From contig NZ_VTTI01000005.1 in the NCBI RefSeq assembly GCF_008641105.1, positions 128,387 to 192,386 of the forward strand: DNA of 64,000 nucleotides. Reading direction: 5' to 3'. Positions 7,883 to 17,508 of the stretch are shown one piece after another. How positions within the stretch are numbered: position 1 is the stretch's first letter; the number at the start of each line of letters is the position of its first letter. The notes beneath the pieces were generated by a model. The model did no database searches, was not told the DNA's origin, and was given only the letters and a program-made list of their open reading frames with translations. Position numbers and translations under genes: made by a program. This DNA is from Halopseudomonas salina (GTDB lineage Bacteria > Pseudomonadota > Gammaproteobacteria > Pseudomonadales > Pseudomonadaceae).

Positions 7883-9364
7883 TTGAGTGATCAAACCCAC
7901 GGTCTGGCGCAATGGACGGCTCGCCTGAATAATGCCGAACTGCCTGCAATGGCAGTGGTAGTACATGACTTGCTGCGACTTTCCCAGTCGCAAACCGCTT
8001 CGGTCAGGCAACTGGCGGAAGTTCTTCTACGTGATGCCTCACTTACTTCCAAGGTGCTGCGGGTCAGCAATAGCGTTTACTGTAATCCGGGCCGTGAGGT
8101 TATCCGCACGATTTCCCGAGCTGTTGTGGTGATCGGCTTCGACCAGGTGCGGATGATCGGCCTGTCAGTCAGCCTGCTCGATGGTCTGCTGAAGGACTCG
8201 CCGCGTGAACAGCTGCAGTCACTTTTGGCGCGTTCCTTTCACGGTGCAATGCAGGCGCGCAATCTTGCGGACTACAGGGCCTTGCCGGAAAAGGAAGAGA
8301 TTTTCATAGCGACACTTTTGCGCCACCTCGGCGAGATGGCGTTCTGGAGTCACGGCGGCAAACAGGCTGACCTGCTTGCGGACGCGCTCGCGGTGCCTGG
8401 GGTTGACCGGGACAAAACGGTAAAGCGTGTAGTAGGCGCCAGTTTTGATCAGTTGACCTTCGGTTTGCTCAAGACCTGGAATATGGGTGAGATCGGTCAG
8501 TTGGTCAAAGCCAGTCATAGCTCCTCCGGGCCTGCCGCGCGAGCAGTTACTTTGGGCTCTGCCATTGCCGAGGCTGCCCGAGAGGGTTGGGCAGGGGAAA
8601 CAATGCAGGCCTTGCTGGATCCGGTTGCGGAGCTGACCGGAACCACTCGCGAAGAGGCCATGCAGCAGATTCTGGCCAGTGCTGACGAGGCGGTCCGGGT
8701 CGCTGGCACTTGCTCCAACGCCGACCTGGGAGCATGGATACCCCGTACCGATGACCTCCCTCTGGATCTCTCCGAGTTGCTACAGATGGATGCTGTGCCC
8801 GCGCAGTCGGCACGCACAGCGGTACAGGAGCCCCTGTTGCAGCCAAATGTAGAGATGCTCAAGCTGTCGGTGCAGAACATGATGCTGATGACCAAAAGCC
8901 CGATCAATCTCGAAAATACCCTGACCGGTGTGATCAATGGAATGCACTTGGGAGCTGGGCTGGAGCGGGTCATGCTTGCTGTTTTGGCGGATAACCAGAC
9001 GCGTTTTCGGGCACGGCGAGTAGCCGGTAAGGGAACCCAGAGCTGGGCCCAGGATTTCAATTTGCCCTGTGTGGTATCCAATCCTCATATATTCAGTTAC
9101 GCGTTGCAAAACAACGAAGTGATTTGGATGGGTACGCCGACTAGCAGCGGCTTAAAGGATTTGATTACGTCCGACATTACCAGCTGGCTGGGTGAGGGCC
9201 CGTTCTTTATTGCGCCGGTAATCGCCGGCACCCGGCGAATTGGCATTCTTTATGGCGATATGCGACTGTCGGGAAGGCCCTTGACCAAGGCTCAGTTCAC
9301 GGCTTTTCAGCGTCTGACCGAACTCACTGGAAGCTGCCTGAAAGCCCTGAGCGGGCGCGGCTGA
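7883..9364 (+). CDS. HDOD domain protein with C-terminal GAF-like domain
   Basis: A 493-residue cytoplasmic signalling protein. Residues ~10-210 form an HDOD domain, a metal-independent HD relative used in bacterial signalling (DASLTSKVLRVSNSVYCNPGR is its diagnostic stretch; the HD catalytic pair is absent). The C-terminal 170 residues (from about 320) look GAF-like. There is no phosphoacceptor or output enzyme domain. Start TTG 7883 is read from AAGGGT upstream; no ATG fits. Its stop directly abuts the convergent msrA stop. Confidence 0.8.
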   Translation: MSDQTHGLAQWTARLNNAELPAMAVVVHDLLRLSQSQTASVRQLAEVLLRDASLTSKVLRVSNSVYCNPGREVIRTISRAVVVIGFDQVRMIGLSVSLLDGLLKDSPREQLQSLLARSFHGAMQARNLADYRALPEKEEIFIATLLRHLGEMAFWSHGGKQADLLADALAVPGVDRDKTVKRVVGASFDQLTFGLLKTWNMGEIGQLVKASHSSSGPAARAVTLGSAIAEAAREGWAGETMQALLDPVAELTGTTREEAMQQILASADEAVRVAGTCSNADLGAWIPRTDDLPLDLSELLQMDAVPAQSARTAVQEPLLQPNVEMLKLSVQNMMLMTKSPINLENTLTGVINGMHLGAGLERVMLAVLADNQTRFRARRVAGKGTQSWAQDFNLPCVVSNPHIFSYALQNNEVIWMGTPTSSGLKDLITSDITSWLGEGPFFIAPVIAGTRRIGILYGDMRLSGRPLTKAQFTAFQRLTELTGSCLKALSGRG

Positions 9365-10012
9365 TCAACTACCCTGCATGCATATACCTGTACCGGCAAG
9401 ATTGCAGTAGCCACCCGGATTCTTGTGCAGGTATTGCTGGTGGTAGGGTTCTGCATAATAGAAGGTCGGGGCCGGAATGATCTCGGTAGTGACCGCATCC
9501 ATGCCGGCTTGCAATAACAGATCGGCGTAATTGGCCTTGCTGACTTCTGCCGCCGCCTGCTGTGCCGGAGTACTCAGGTAAATGCCCGAGCGGTACTGTG
9601 TGCCGGTATCGTTGCCCTGACGCATGCCCTGGGTAGGGTCATGATTTTCCCAGAAAGTCTTGAGCAGCTCCTCGAAGCTCACTTCCTCCGGATCGAAGAC
9701 CACCAGAACCACTTCGTTGTGACCGGTCATGCCCGAGCAGACTTCCTCGTAGGTGGGGTTGGGAGTCAGCCCTGCGCAATAGCCGACGGCGGTGGTGTGC
9801 ACCCCAGGAATCTTCCAGAACAACCTTTCCACTCCCCAGAAGCAGCCCATGCCAAAGATGACCTGCTGCATCCCCGCTGGAAAAGGGGCATGCAAGGAAG
9901 TGCCGAGCACGGTGTGGATCTGGCTGGTCTGGATGGCTTCATCCCGGCCTGGCAGGGCCTCTTCAGCGGTGGGCAGGCGCATTTTATGTTCGGGAATACG
10001 GCGGAAAAACAT
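9365..10012 (-). CDS. msrA: Peptide methionine sulfoxide reductase MsrA
   Basis: A 215-residue thioredoxin-dependent repair enzyme that reduces methionine-S-sulfoxide. The catalytic GCFWG motif sits near residue 61 ([12 protein letters not shown]), preceded by the long leader typical of Pseudomonas MsrA ([13 protein letters not shown]...[13 protein letters not shown]). Downstream come EVVLVVFDP, the substrate-pocket region [14 protein letters not shown] and a C-terminal [14 protein letters not shown] holding the recycling cysteines. ATG 10012 is chosen over 10054 for its GGAG six bases upstream and for agreement with the ~215-residue Pseudomonas proteins. Confidence 0.95.
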   Translation of the reverse strand: MFFRRIPEHKMRLPTAEEALPGRDEAIQTSQIHTVLGTSLHAPFPAGMQQVIFGMGCFWGVERLFWKIPGVHTTAVGYCAGLTPNPTYEEVCSGMTGHNEVVLVVFDPEEVSFEELLKTFWENHDPTQGMRQGNDTGTQYRSGIYLSTPAQQAAAEVSKANYADLLLQAGMDAVTTEIIPAPTFYYAEPYHQQYLHKNPGGYCNLAGTGICMQGS

Positions 10013-10111
10013 GGGCGACTCCGGGCAGAGGGGCAGGGCGAATTTGAATTTCATGGTGCGCCTGGCAGTGACTACCTGTCCAGCCGCGGATTCATTGCTG
10101 TGTGTGTCCTG

Positions 10112-10936
10112 TCAGATGCTCAGGTCAAGCGCCTGGAGCAGGTCAGGAGGCAGCTTGCCCGTCGCGACAAAGTGCGGGTTGAGCCAGGTGTCTCGAGCCG
10201 GATAGCCGAAACGCTGTCCGTCCAGGCCGAGAACCTGCCCGCCGGCGCCTTCGAGCACCGCCTGGGCTGCGGCTGTATCCCATTGACTGGTAGGGGCGAA
10301 CCGCGGGTAGAGATCGGCGTTGCCCTCGGCCAATAGGCAGAACTTGAGTGAGCTGCCGATATTCACCAGATCGATCTGCTGTAGTGATGTCAGGCGGCTG
10401 AGCAGTGCTTCTTGTTCCGGACTGGTGTGTCTGCGACTGGCAACCACTGTCAAAGTCTCGCTCGTACTGCGGCAGCGGATAGCTTCGGCGGGCTCCCTGC
10501 CGGAGCGGCGCCATGCACCGAGCGATTGGCCTCCCCAATAGAGATTGTCACGGGCTGGCACGCCTACCACTCCAAAACGGATCTGCCCCTGCTCTATCAG
10601 CGCTATGTTGACGGTGAACTCATCCGTGCCGGCAATAAACTCCTTGGTACCGTCTAGCGGATCGACCAGCCAGAACCGTTGCCAGTGTTGCCGCTCAGTC
10701 AGGGGCACTTGCGCGTCTTCCTCAGATAGTACCGGGATCTCGGGCGTTAGCTGGCGCAGGCCCTCCAGAATCAGGTGGTGTGCTGCAAGATCCGCTGCGG
10801 TCACCGGAGAGTCATCGGATTTGGCGGTAACCTCAGGCTTCTGACGCCACCATTTCAATGTTTCCCGTCCCGCCCGCTCGGTCAGCGCCAGTAGTGCATC
10901 GGTATTGAAGGGCAGGCTGTCGAGTGAGCGGGTCAT
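10112..10936 (-). CDS. cysQ: 3'(2'),5'-bisphosphate nucleotidase CysQ
   Basis: A 274-residue Mg2+-dependent, Li+-sensitive phosphatase of the inositol monophosphatase fold that converts PAP to AMP during sulfate assimilation. The motifs are in order: SEEDA (metal ligand), DPLDGTKEFI (catalytic core) and WDTAAAQAVLEGAGG near residue 215. It overlaps the upstream nudE stop by 4 nt, so the two are coupled; both enzymes clear adenosine nucleotide by-products. Confidence 0.95.
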   Translation of the reverse strand: MTRSLDSLPFNTDALLALTERAGRETLKWWRQKPEVTAKSDDSPVTAADLAAHHLILEGLRQLTPEIPVLSEEDAQVPLTERQHWQRFWLVDPLDGTKEFIAGTDEFTVNIALIEQGQIRFGVVGVPARDNLYWGGQSLGAWRRSGREPAEAIRCRSTSETLTVVASRRHTSPEQEALLSRLTSLQQIDLVNIGSSLKFCLLAEGNADLYPRFAPTSQWDTAAAQAVLEGAGGQVLGLDGQRFGYPARDTWLNPHFVATGKLPPDLLQALDLSI

Positions 10937-11499
10937 CTGTGCAGCTCTCCGCGCTGCTCGAGCAGGTCGCGCACAAGGTATAGTGCGGCGAGGGCGCGGC
11001 CTTCTGTAAAGTCCTCACGTGCAGCCAAGTCGCTGAGTGCGTAGAGGTCGACACTGTCGACCCGCATGGGTTCGGGTTCGTCACCCGGCAAACGCTTTTC
11101 GTAGAGGTCGCGGGCCAGCACTATGGCAATCTGCTGACTCATGTAGTTGGGAGACAGGGAGAGGTGGGTCAGATATTCCAGGCGGCGGGCGCCAAAGCCG
11201 GCCTCTTCCATCAATTCACGGTTAGCGGCATCAAGTACATCTTCGCCAGGTTCCACCAGGCCCTTGGGGACGGACATCTGGTAGTTGCCCATGCCGCCAC
11301 AATATTCCTCTATCAAGACCACCCGGCGCTCGTCCTGCATGGCTATCACCATCACCGCCCCATACCCCTGGCTGCGGTTGACCAGGCGCTCGTAGGTGCG
11401 CTCGACGCCGTTGCTGAAACGCAGTTGCACCTGCTCGACGGTAAATAGTCTGCTCTTTGCGACGATCTGCGCCTCGAGGGTTTCGGGCAGTTTTGGCAT
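10933..11499 (-). CDS. nudE: ADP compounds hydrolase NudE
   Basis: A 188-residue Nudix hydrolase for ADP-ribose, Ap3A, NADH and similar. The Nudix box reads GLVEPGEDVLDAANRELMEEAG with all GX5EX7REUXEEXG residues present, and the N-terminal MPKLPETLEAQIVAKSRLFTVEQV is typical of NudE. First gene of a nudE-cysQ pair; yrfG is divergent, 71 bp away, as in many gammaproteobacteria. Confidence 0.95.
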   Translation of the reverse strand: MPKLPETLEAQIVAKSRLFTVEQVQLRFSNGVERTYERLVNRSQGYGAVMVIAMQDERRVVLIEEYCGGMGNYQMSVPKGLVEPGEDVLDAANRELMEEAGFGARRLEYLTHLSLSPNYMSQQIAIVLARDLYEKRLPGDEPEPMRVDSVDLYALSDLAAREDFTEGRALAALYLVRDLLEQRGELHR

Positions 11500-11570
11500 T
11501 GGGTGCTCCGTGGTTAACAGCGTTTGGCTTGGGTATCATAGCGGCACATGTCACCAAAGCCCAAACGCCC

Positions 11571-12233
11571 ATGCTGAACTGGAACAACATCGATACCGTC
11601 CTGCTGGATATGGACGGGACCCTGCTGGACCTGCATTTTGACAACCACTTCTGGGTCGAGTATCTGCCGCAGCGTTACGCCGAGCATCATGGTCAGTCGG
11701 TCGAGTGGGCCAAGGCCGAGATTTATCCTCTGATGAAGGAAAAGCAGGGGCAACTGGACTGGTACTGCCTGGATTTCTGGACCCGTGAGCTGGCCATGCC
11801 GATCGTTGAGCTCAAGCGCGAAGTAGCGCACCTGATCAGCCTCAGGCCTGACGCGGAAGTATTTCTGCGGGCGCTACAGGCCAGTGGCCGTGATGTGATA
11901 TTGATCACCAATGCGCACCGTGGCTCCCTGTCATTGAAGCTGGAGCGCGTCGAGTTGCGAACCTACTTTCAGCGTCTGATCAGCTCCCATGACTTCGGTT
12001 TTCCGAAAGAGGCGCAGGCTTTCTGGGTTGCATTGCAAGCTGAAGTCCCCTTTGATCCGCAGCGCACGCTCTTCATTGATGACAGCCTGGGAATTCTGCG
12101 AGCTGCCAGGGACTACGGTGTCAGCCACCTGCTGGCGGTCAGGCAGCCAGACAGTCGCGGAGCCTTGCGTGATACCGAGGAGTTTGATGCCGTGGAGGAC
12201 TACCGCGATCTGGCGGCAGCCTGCCAGGGCTAA
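11571..12233 (+). CDS. yrfG: GMP/IMP nucleotidase YrfG (HAD superfamily)
   Basis: A 220-residue HAD phosphatase. Motif I DMDGTLLDLHFDN starts at residue 12, motif II is LITNAH (Thr), and motif IV is LFIDDSLGIL. E. coli YrfG dephosphorylates GMP and IMP. The start at ATG 11571 puts motif I at the usual position; a longer in-frame extension to 11457 overlaps nudE and has no family match. Its ribosome-binding site is weak. Confidence 0.9.
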   Translation: MLNWNNIDTVLLDMDGTLLDLHFDNHFWVEYLPQRYAEHHGQSVEWAKAEIYPLMKEKQGQLDWYCLDFWTRELAMPIVELKREVAHLISLRPDAEVFLRALQASGRDVILITNAHRGSLSLKLERVELRTYFQRLISSHDFGFPKEAQAFWVALQAEVPFDPQRTLFIDDSLGILRAARDYGVSHLLAVRQPDSRGALRDTEEFDAVEDYRDLAAACQG

Positions 12234-12239
12234 TATTGT

Positions 12240-13145
12240 TCAGCCTTCGCCCTTGGTCCGGGTCTGATTGGGCTTGGCGTTCTTTTCAATGTACTCGATG
12301 ATCAATCCGGCGATATTGCGGCCGGTGGTTGACTCGATACCCTCCAGCCCCGGGGAGGAGTTGACCTCCATGACCACCGGGCCATGGTTGGAGCGCAGAA
12401 TATCCACACCTGCGACGTTAAGGCCCATCACCTTGGCAGCGCGTACTGCGGTCATGCGCTCTTCCGGGGTGATCTTGATCAGGCTGGCGCTGCCGCCGCG
12501 ATGCAGGTTGGAGCGAAACTCGCCAGGCTTGGCCTGGCGTTTCATTGCTGCGATGACCTTGTCGCCCACGACCAGGCAGCGAATGTCCGCTCCGCCCGCT
12601 TCCTTTATATATTCCTGCACCATGATGTTGGCCTTCAGGCCCATGAACGCCTCGAGCACTGATTCAGCAGCCTGCTCGGTTTCGCACATCACCACGCCAA
12701 TGCCTTGCGTGCCTTCCAGCAGCTTGATAACCAGCGGCGCGCCGCCGACCATGCTGATCAGGTCCGGTATGTCGTCGGGTGAGTGAGCGAAACCGGTGAC
12801 CGGCAGGCCAACCCCCTTGCGGGCCAGCAGCTGCAGTGAGCGCAGCTTGTCCCGGGAGCGGGTGATGGCGACTGATTCGTTCAGGGGGAAAACGCCCATC
12901 ATCTCGAACTGGCGCAATACCGCCGCGCCATAAAAGGTAACCGACGCACCAATGCGCGGAATGATCGCATCGAAGCCTTCCAGCTCGGCGCCCTTGTAAT
13001 GGATGGTCGGCTTGTGACTGGCGATGTTCATGTAGGCGCGCAGGGTGTCGATAACGCGCACCTCGTGGCCGCGTTCGCGTGCCGCTTCGACCAGTCGGCG
13101 GGTGGAATACAGGTTGGCGTTACGCGACAGTACCGCAATCTTCAT
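12240..13145 (-). CDS. rimK: Ribosomal protein S6--L-glutamate ligase RimK
   Basis: A 301-residue ATP-grasp enzyme that adds glutamates to the C-terminus of ribosomal protein S6. Visible are [22 protein letters not shown], the ATP-grasp strand [28 protein letters not shown] and the metal-binding [14 protein letters not shown]. It follows rimB by 10 nt on the same strand. In Pseudomonas fluorescens RimK changes the ribosome pool and responds to cyclic-di-GMP, which fits the c-di-GMP genes elsewhere in this window. A rimA gene is not adjacent. Confidence 0.95.
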   Translation of the reverse strand: MKIAVLSRNANLYSTRRLVEAARERGHEVRVIDTLRAYMNIASHKPTIHYKGAELEGFDAIIPRIGASVTFYGAAVLRQFEMMGVFPLNESVAITRSRDKLRSLQLLARKGVGLPVTGFAHSPDDIPDLISMVGGAPLVIKLLEGTQGIGVVMCETEQAAESVLEAFMGLKANIMVQEYIKEAGGADIRCLVVGDKVIAAMKRQAKPGEFRSNLHRGGSASLIKITPEERMTAVRAAKVMGLNVAGVDILRSNHGPVVMEVNSSPGLEGIESTTGRNIAGLIIEYIEKNAKPNQTRTKGEG

Positions 13146-13155
13146 GGTGGTTCCT

Positions 13156-13626
13156 TCAGGGGGTTACGGCGAACAGAGAGGTTTGGGGTTTTTCCTGGAC
13201 AAATCGGCGGCCGGGATCAATTACCAGCTCGCCTTCCAGCATGGCGGTACAGCCCATCAACACGCGATAGCGCATGGATTTACGGCAGGTGAGCGTGAAA
13301 TACACCGACCAGCAACGGTCACCGAGTACCAGTGGCGTACGTATGACATGACGCTCCTGCAAATGACCATTGGAGCTGCGGATGGATTTGTATTCCACCA
13401 GTTCCGCCTCGCAGCGCTGGGCCCGTTGTTTCTTCTGGCTACCAATGTGCGCATTGAAGCGCACCCAGGTTGCACCTTTGCGCTCGAACGTCTCGATATC
13501 ACTGGCATGTAATGCCGAGGTTCTTGCCCCGGTATCTATTTTTGCCATGATCTGGTCGATGCCAAGCTCGGGCAGGCCAATCCACTCGCGCAACCCGATA
13601 ACATTAAGGTGATCAAAAGTTTTCAA
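13156..13626 (-). CDS. rimB: RimB-like retropepsin-fold protease (ATP-dependent zinc protease family)
   Basis: A 156-residue member of the family annotated as ATP-dependent zinc protease, whose core is a retropepsin fold with [11 protein letters not shown] near residue 31 (DTGA aspartic motif). In the rim locus it is the protease partner of RimK, trimming glutamate tails. Start TTG 13626 is fixed by AGGAG nine bases upstream. Co-transcription with rimK is inferred from the 10-nt gap. Confidence 0.85.
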   Translation of the reverse strand: MKTFDHLNVIGLREWIGLPELGIDQIMAKIDTGARTSALHASDIETFERKGATWVRFNAHIGSQKKQRAQRCEAELVEYKSIRSSNGHLQERHVIRTPLVLGDRCWSVYFTLTCRKSMRYRVLMGCTAMLEGELVIDPGRRFVQEKPQTSLFAVTP

Positions 13627-13722
13627 GCAGACAGCTCCTGGTGCATTTGGCGCGCATCATGGGGCAAGTCATGGGCGACGACAAGCCTGATACACTCGGC
13701 CTGAATGAGGAGTACAGACCCT

Positions 13723-14130
13723 ATGGGCGATGATAGCAAGGTACGGTTGGATAAATGGCTCTGGGCCGCTCGATTTTTCAAGACTCGAGGTCTGGCGAAG
13801 GCGGCCATAGAAGGCGGCAAGGTGCAATGCCGGGGTGAGCGCTGCAAGCCCAGTAGAGAGCCGAAGGTGGGTGAGCAATTGCAGATACGTCAGGGCTTCG
13901 AGCAGCGTACGGTGACTATTCTCGAGCTCAGCGGCCAGCGGCGTGGGGCTGCTGAGGCGCAGTTGCTTTACGAAGAAACGGCCGACAGTCTTCGCCAGCG
14001 CGAGGAAGCTGCAGCCAAGCGCAAGGCCATGGGGCCCGGTCTGCTGATCAGTGAGCATCGCCCGAACAAGAAGCAGCGCAGACAGATCCATCAGTTTCGC
14101 AATGCACGCAATTCACCCGAGGATGGGTGA
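13723..14130 (+). CDS. hslR: Heat shock protein 15 HslR (ribosome recycling RNA-binding protein)
   Basis: A 135-residue S4-domain protein that binds free 50S subunits carrying nascent chains. The S4 fold is evident (VRLDKWLWAARFFKTRGLAKAAIEGGKV...), with a basic C-terminal tail (NKKQRRQIHQFRNARN). ATG 13723 follows GAGGAG; ATG 13705 lacks a binding site. Next on this strand are hslO (33-nt gap) and pckA. Confidence 0.95.
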   Translation: MGDDSKVRLDKWLWAARFFKTRGLAKAAIEGGKVQCRGERCKPSREPKVGEQLQIRQGFEQRTVTILELSGQRRGAAEAQLLYEETADSLRQREEAAAKRKAMGPGLLISEHRPNKKQRRQIHQFRNARNSPEDG

Positions 14131-14163
14131 AGGGGTATAATCGCCATTTGCCAGGGGCTGATC

Positions 14164-15045
14164 ATGGCGTATCAAGATACCACCCAACGTTTTCTGTTTG
14201 AAAACGCCGACGTGCGCGGCGAACTGGTCGCGCTGGAGACCAGCTACCGCGAGGTGCTGGCCAAGCACGACTATCCCGAGCCGGTTCGTGAGCTACTGGG
14301 CCAGATGCTAGCTGCGGCGGTGTTGTTGTCGACGACTATCAAGTACGACGGCCTGCTGATACTGCAGGCGACTTCTTCGGGTCCTGTTTCGACACTGATG
14401 GTCGAGTGCGCCAGTGACCAGGCCGTGCGAGGGATAGCCCGGTACGATGTGGATATGACCGATGGCAGTCTGGCCGATCTGATGCCCGGCGGCATCCTGG
14501 CCATTACCGTAGATCCCCAGGAGGGACAGCGCTACCAGGGTATCGTCTCCCTTGATGGGGCCACCCTGGCCGAGTGCCTTAACGGCTACTTTGAAAACTC
14601 CGAACAGTTGCCGACCAGGTTCAGGTTGCAGGCCGACGGGCGCTCTGCCAGGGGATTGTTGCTGCAGGCGCTGCCTGCCGATCGTCAGCGGGATCCGGAG
14701 CAGCGCGCAGCAACATGGGAACACCTGAATATTCTTGCTGACACGCTCACGGCTGAAGAGCTGCTGTCCCTCGATAACCAGACAATTCTGCGCAGGCTCT
14801 TTCACGAAGAGGACGTACGATTGTTCGATCATCAGGCGGTGCGATTCGAGTGCAGCTGTTCAATGGAGCGCTCGGGTAATGCCCTGGTGAGCCTGGGGCG
14901 AGATGACGCCATGGCATTGCTCGATGAGCAAAACGGTGAAATCGAGATCGACTGTCAATTCTGCAATACCCGCTATCTGTTTGATCAGGCCCGCCTGGAG
15001 GCGCTGTTTCACTCGGCACAGGAGCATGCCAGGCGGTTGCATTGA
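14164..15045 (+). CDS. hslO: 33 kDa chaperonin HslO (Hsp33)
   Basis: A 293-residue redox-activated holdase. The C-terminal zinc switch is intact: CSC (near residue 236) and CQFC about 30 residues later (CxC-Xn-CxxC), where oxidation releases zinc and unfolds the linker to activate chaperone function. The N-terminal domain starts MAYQDTTQRFLFENADVRGELV as in other Hsp33 proteins. Confidence 0.97.
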   Translation: MAYQDTTQRFLFENADVRGELVALETSYREVLAKHDYPEPVRELLGQMLAAAVLLSTTIKYDGLLILQATSSGPVSTLMVECASDQAVRGIARYDVDMTDGSLADLMPGGILAITVDPQEGQRYQGIVSLDGATLAECLNGYFENSEQLPTRFRLQADGRSARGLLLQALPADRQRDPEQRAATWEHLNILADTLTAEELLSLDNQTILRRLFHEEDVRLFDHQAVRFECSCSMERSGNALVSLGRDDAMALLDEQNGEIEIDCQFCNTRYLFDQARLEALFHSAQEHARRLH

Positions 15046-15258
15046 TCAGCGAAGGCGAAATACATGCATTGCAACTCAAGTAGATAGTCAACGGCTATGG
15101 TCATGATGAATAACGAGTGCTGATCAGGTTTAGCGCGGCTGGTTTTTTTTTGGCATAATGGCGCGCCCGCGCGCTGACCTGGCGTACACACGAAGAGCTG
15201 AGGCCGATCTGTCGGTCCCATGGAGATTTCGGCCCACGCCGAACGAGGATGAGGTTTG

Positions 15259-16803
15259 ATGACGCACAGTAACCATACGGTTTATACCGACCTGAGTATT
15301 CCACACCTCGTTGAGCTGGCTATTCAGCGTAACGAAGGTCAGTTGGCCGATAACGGCGCGCTCGTGGTCAAGACCGGTGAGCGCACCGGCCGTTCACCCA
15401 TGGACCGCTTCATTGTCGAGGAGCCATCGACGCAGGACTCCATCGCCTGGGGCCCTATCAATCGTCCGTTTCCGGCTGACAAGTTCGATGCCTTGTGGAA
15501 GCGCGTTGCAGGCTATCTGGCTGAACGCACCAGTTTTGTGTCCCACGTGCATGTTGGCGCCGATCCTGAGCATTATCTGCCTGTGGTGATGGCTACTGAA
15601 ACAGCCTGGCACAACCTGTTCGGGCGCACGCTTTTCATCAACCCGGAAGAGTTCAATCCGGCTGCCAGGGACCGTTGGCATATCATCAATGCGCCGCATT
15701 TTGTTTGTGAGCCCGAGCGCGATGGCACCAACAGTAATGGTTGCGTGATCATCAACTTTGCCGAGCGCAAGGTGCTTTTGGCTGGCATGCAGTACGCCGG
15801 TGAAATGAAGAAGGCGATGTTTTCGGTACAGAATTTCCTGCTTCCGGCCAAGGACGTTTTGCCTATGCACTGCGCCGCCAACGTCGGCGACGAAGGTGAT
15901 ACCACGCTGTTCTTTGGTTTGTCCGGCACTGGTAAGACCACACTCTCTGCTGACCCTGCGCGTAATCTGATTGGTGATGACGAGCACGGCTGGGCTACCG
16001 GTAGCGTGTTCAACATCGAAGGTGGTTGCTATGCAAAGTGTATCGACCTGTCGGAAAAGAATGAGCCAGTCATCTGGAAGGCGATCAAGTTCGGATCCAT
16101 TATCGAGAACGTGGTCATCGATCCTCAGAGCCGGACTGCGGACTACGCTGATGTCAGCCTGACCCAGAATACCCGGGTTGCCTACCCGCTGAAGCACGTT
16201 GAAAAGCGTGTTGAAGCAAACCGTGCCGGTGAGCCGAACGCGATTATCTTTTTGACCTGCGATCTTACCGGTGTGCTGCCCCCTGTATCGATTCTGAACA
16301 ACGAGCAGGCCGCCTACCATTTCCTCTCCGGTTACACCGCTCTGGTCGGCTCGACCGAGATGGGTTCCGGCGATGGCATCAAGTCGACTTTCTCCACCTG
16401 TTTTGGTGCGCCATTCTTCCCGCGGCCTGCCGGCGAGTATGCCGAATTGCTGATCAAGCGGATCAACGCCTTCGGCAGCAAGGTGTACCTGGTTAATACC
16501 GGTTGGACCGGGGGCAGCTACGGTACCGGCAAACGCTTCAGCATTCCTACCACCCGCGCAATCATCGCGGCTGTGCAGTCCGGTGCGCTGATTGGTACCG
16601 AAACTGAACACCTGCCAGTGATCAACCTCGATGTGCCAACCTCGGTACCCGGTGTCGATACCCATTTGCTGAACCCGCGTAATACCTGGGCAGATCCGTC
16701 CGAGTACGACGCGGCTGCACAGGCCTTGACTAAATTGTTTGTCGACAATTTCAAGAAGTTTGATGTTGCGCCCGAGATTGTTCAAGCGGGCCCGCAGCTC
16801 TAA
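15259..16803 (+). CDS. pckA: Phosphoenolpyruvate carboxykinase (ATP)
   Basis: A 514-residue gluconeogenic enzyme converting oxaloacetate and ATP to phosphoenolpyruvate. Motifs: [13 protein letters not shown], the P-loop [13 protein letters not shown], the metal site LIGDDEHGW and [16 protein letters not shown] 15259 follows GAGGATGAGG. The 213-nt leader holds a run of nine T (15143-15151) directly before CATAAT (15154-15159), a possible -10 without a clear -35. A strong terminator follows. Confidence 0.98.
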   Translation: MTHSNHTVYTDLSIPHLVELAIQRNEGQLADNGALVVKTGERTGRSPMDRFIVEEPSTQDSIAWGPINRPFPADKFDALWKRVAGYLAERTSFVSHVHVGADPEHYLPVVMATETAWHNLFGRTLFINPEEFNPAARDRWHIINAPHFVCEPERDGTNSNGCVIINFAERKVLLAGMQYAGEMKKAMFSVQNFLLPAKDVLPMHCAANVGDEGDTTLFFGLSGTGKTTLSADPARNLIGDDEHGWATGSVFNIEGGCYAKCIDLSEKNEPVIWKAIKFGSIIENVVIDPQSRTADYADVSLTQNTRVAYPLKHVEKRVEANRAGEPNAIIFLTCDLTGVLPPVSILNNEQAAYHFLSGYTALVGSTEMGSGDGIKSTFSTCFGAPFFPRPAGEYAELLIKRINAFGSKVYLVNTGWTGGSYGTGKRFSIPTTRAIIAAVQSGALIGTETEHLPVINLDVPTSVPGVDTHLLNPRNTWADPSEYDAAAQALTKLFVDNFKKFDVAPEIVQAGPQL

Positions 16804-16834
16804 GCCGCCAGGCGCTGCGTTGTAAAGCAAGACC

Positions 16835-16859
16835 AAGCCCGCCATTGGCGGGCTTTTTT
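16835..16859 (+). terminator. Intrinsic terminator of pckA
   Basis: AAGCCCGCC and GGCGGGCTT form a 9-bp stem with loop ATT, running into a T tract (16854-16859), 31 nt past the pckA stop. Confidence 0.9.
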
Positions 16860-16988
16860 GTAGGCGGGAGCGGGCCTCTGAGGAGGCTGGCTGCTATTTC
16901 GGCTGCTTTGGAGTGTGGGCTTTGCACGCTATTGGCTGGCCACTACCCAGGCTTTTTCAAGATAGTGTCCATAACCGCATTTTTAGGG

Positions 16989-17016
16989 TTGACAGTCTGA
17001 CTGCGCCCGGTAAAAT
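16989..17016 (+). promoter_or_regulatory. Sigma-70 promoter of the tRNA cluster
   Basis: Perfect TTGACA (16989-16994), 16-bp spacer and TAAAAT (17011-17016), followed by a GC-rich discriminator (GGCGCGCC), the usual signature of stringently controlled stable RNA promoters. It lies about 60 bp before tRNA-Asn and probably drives all three tRNAs. Confidence 0.8.
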
Positions 17017-17079
17017 GGCGCGCCTTGGCAGGGGATATGTAACGACAGTTACTGCCCAAGTCAGGTTGTTTTAGGTAAT

Positions 17080-17155
17080 TCCGCGATAGCTCAGTTGGTA
17101 GAGCAAATGACTGTTAATCATTGGGTCCCAGGTTCGAGTCCTGGTCGCGGAGCCA
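17080..17155 (+). tRNA. tRNA-Asn (GTT)
   Basis: A 76-nt cloverleaf with encoded CCA. Acceptor TCCGCGA pairs with TCGCGGA; D arm GCTC...GAGC; anticodon GTT at 17113-17115; T arm GGTTCGAGTC. Confidence 0.97.
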
Positions 17156-17168
17156 TCTAGAACCGGAT

Positions 17169-17245
17169 CGGGGTATAGCGCAGCCTGGTAGCGCGCCTGC
17201 TTTGGGAGCAGGATGTCGAGAGTTCGAATCCCTCTACCCCGACCA
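17169..17245 (+). tRNA. tRNA-Pro (TGG)
   Basis: A 77-nt cloverleaf with encoded CCA. Acceptor CGGGGTA pairs with TACCCCG; anticodon stem CCTGC/GCAGG around TGG at 17203-17205; T loop GTTCGAATC. It lies 13 nt after tRNA-Asn. Confidence 0.97.
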
Positions 17246-17287
17246 CTTTTTTCCCGGATGTGTCGCTTGACATGTCCTTTGAGTACC

Positions 17288-17363
17288 GGGTCGTTAGCTC
17301 AGTTGGTAGAGCAGTTGGCTTTTAACCAATTGGTCGTAGGTTCGAATCCTACACGACCCACCA
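17288..17363 (+). tRNA. tRNA-Lys (TTT)
   Basis: A 76-nt cloverleaf with encoded CCA. Acceptor GGGTCGT pairs with ACGACCC; anticodon TTT at 17308-17310 of the stem-loop region numbering 17319-17325 (loop CTTTTAA); T loop GGTTCGAATC. Last of the three tRNAs; no clear terminator was seen after it. Confidence 0.95.
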
Positions 17364-17508
17364 CTCACTCCCTTTCGCTTCAATCATCCACGCAAAAAAT
17401 ATTCATCGGCATTTGGCCGACCTTTCCCGTGTCTGACTTTGCCGCGGCCTGCGTCTGCAGGGACGCGCCACTATGGTAGTGGCCACGCCCGGCTGCAGGG
17501 CTTGTGGG

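Noticed and set aside
15394..16845. Long antisense reading frame (483 codons) over pckA
   Set aside because: It lies fully opposite a certain gene, shows no domain pattern and reflects third-position GC bias.
17467..17483. Hairpin GCCACTA/TAGTGGC as terminator of the tRNAs
   Set aside because: No T tract follows on either strand and the location is 100 nt past the last tRNA.
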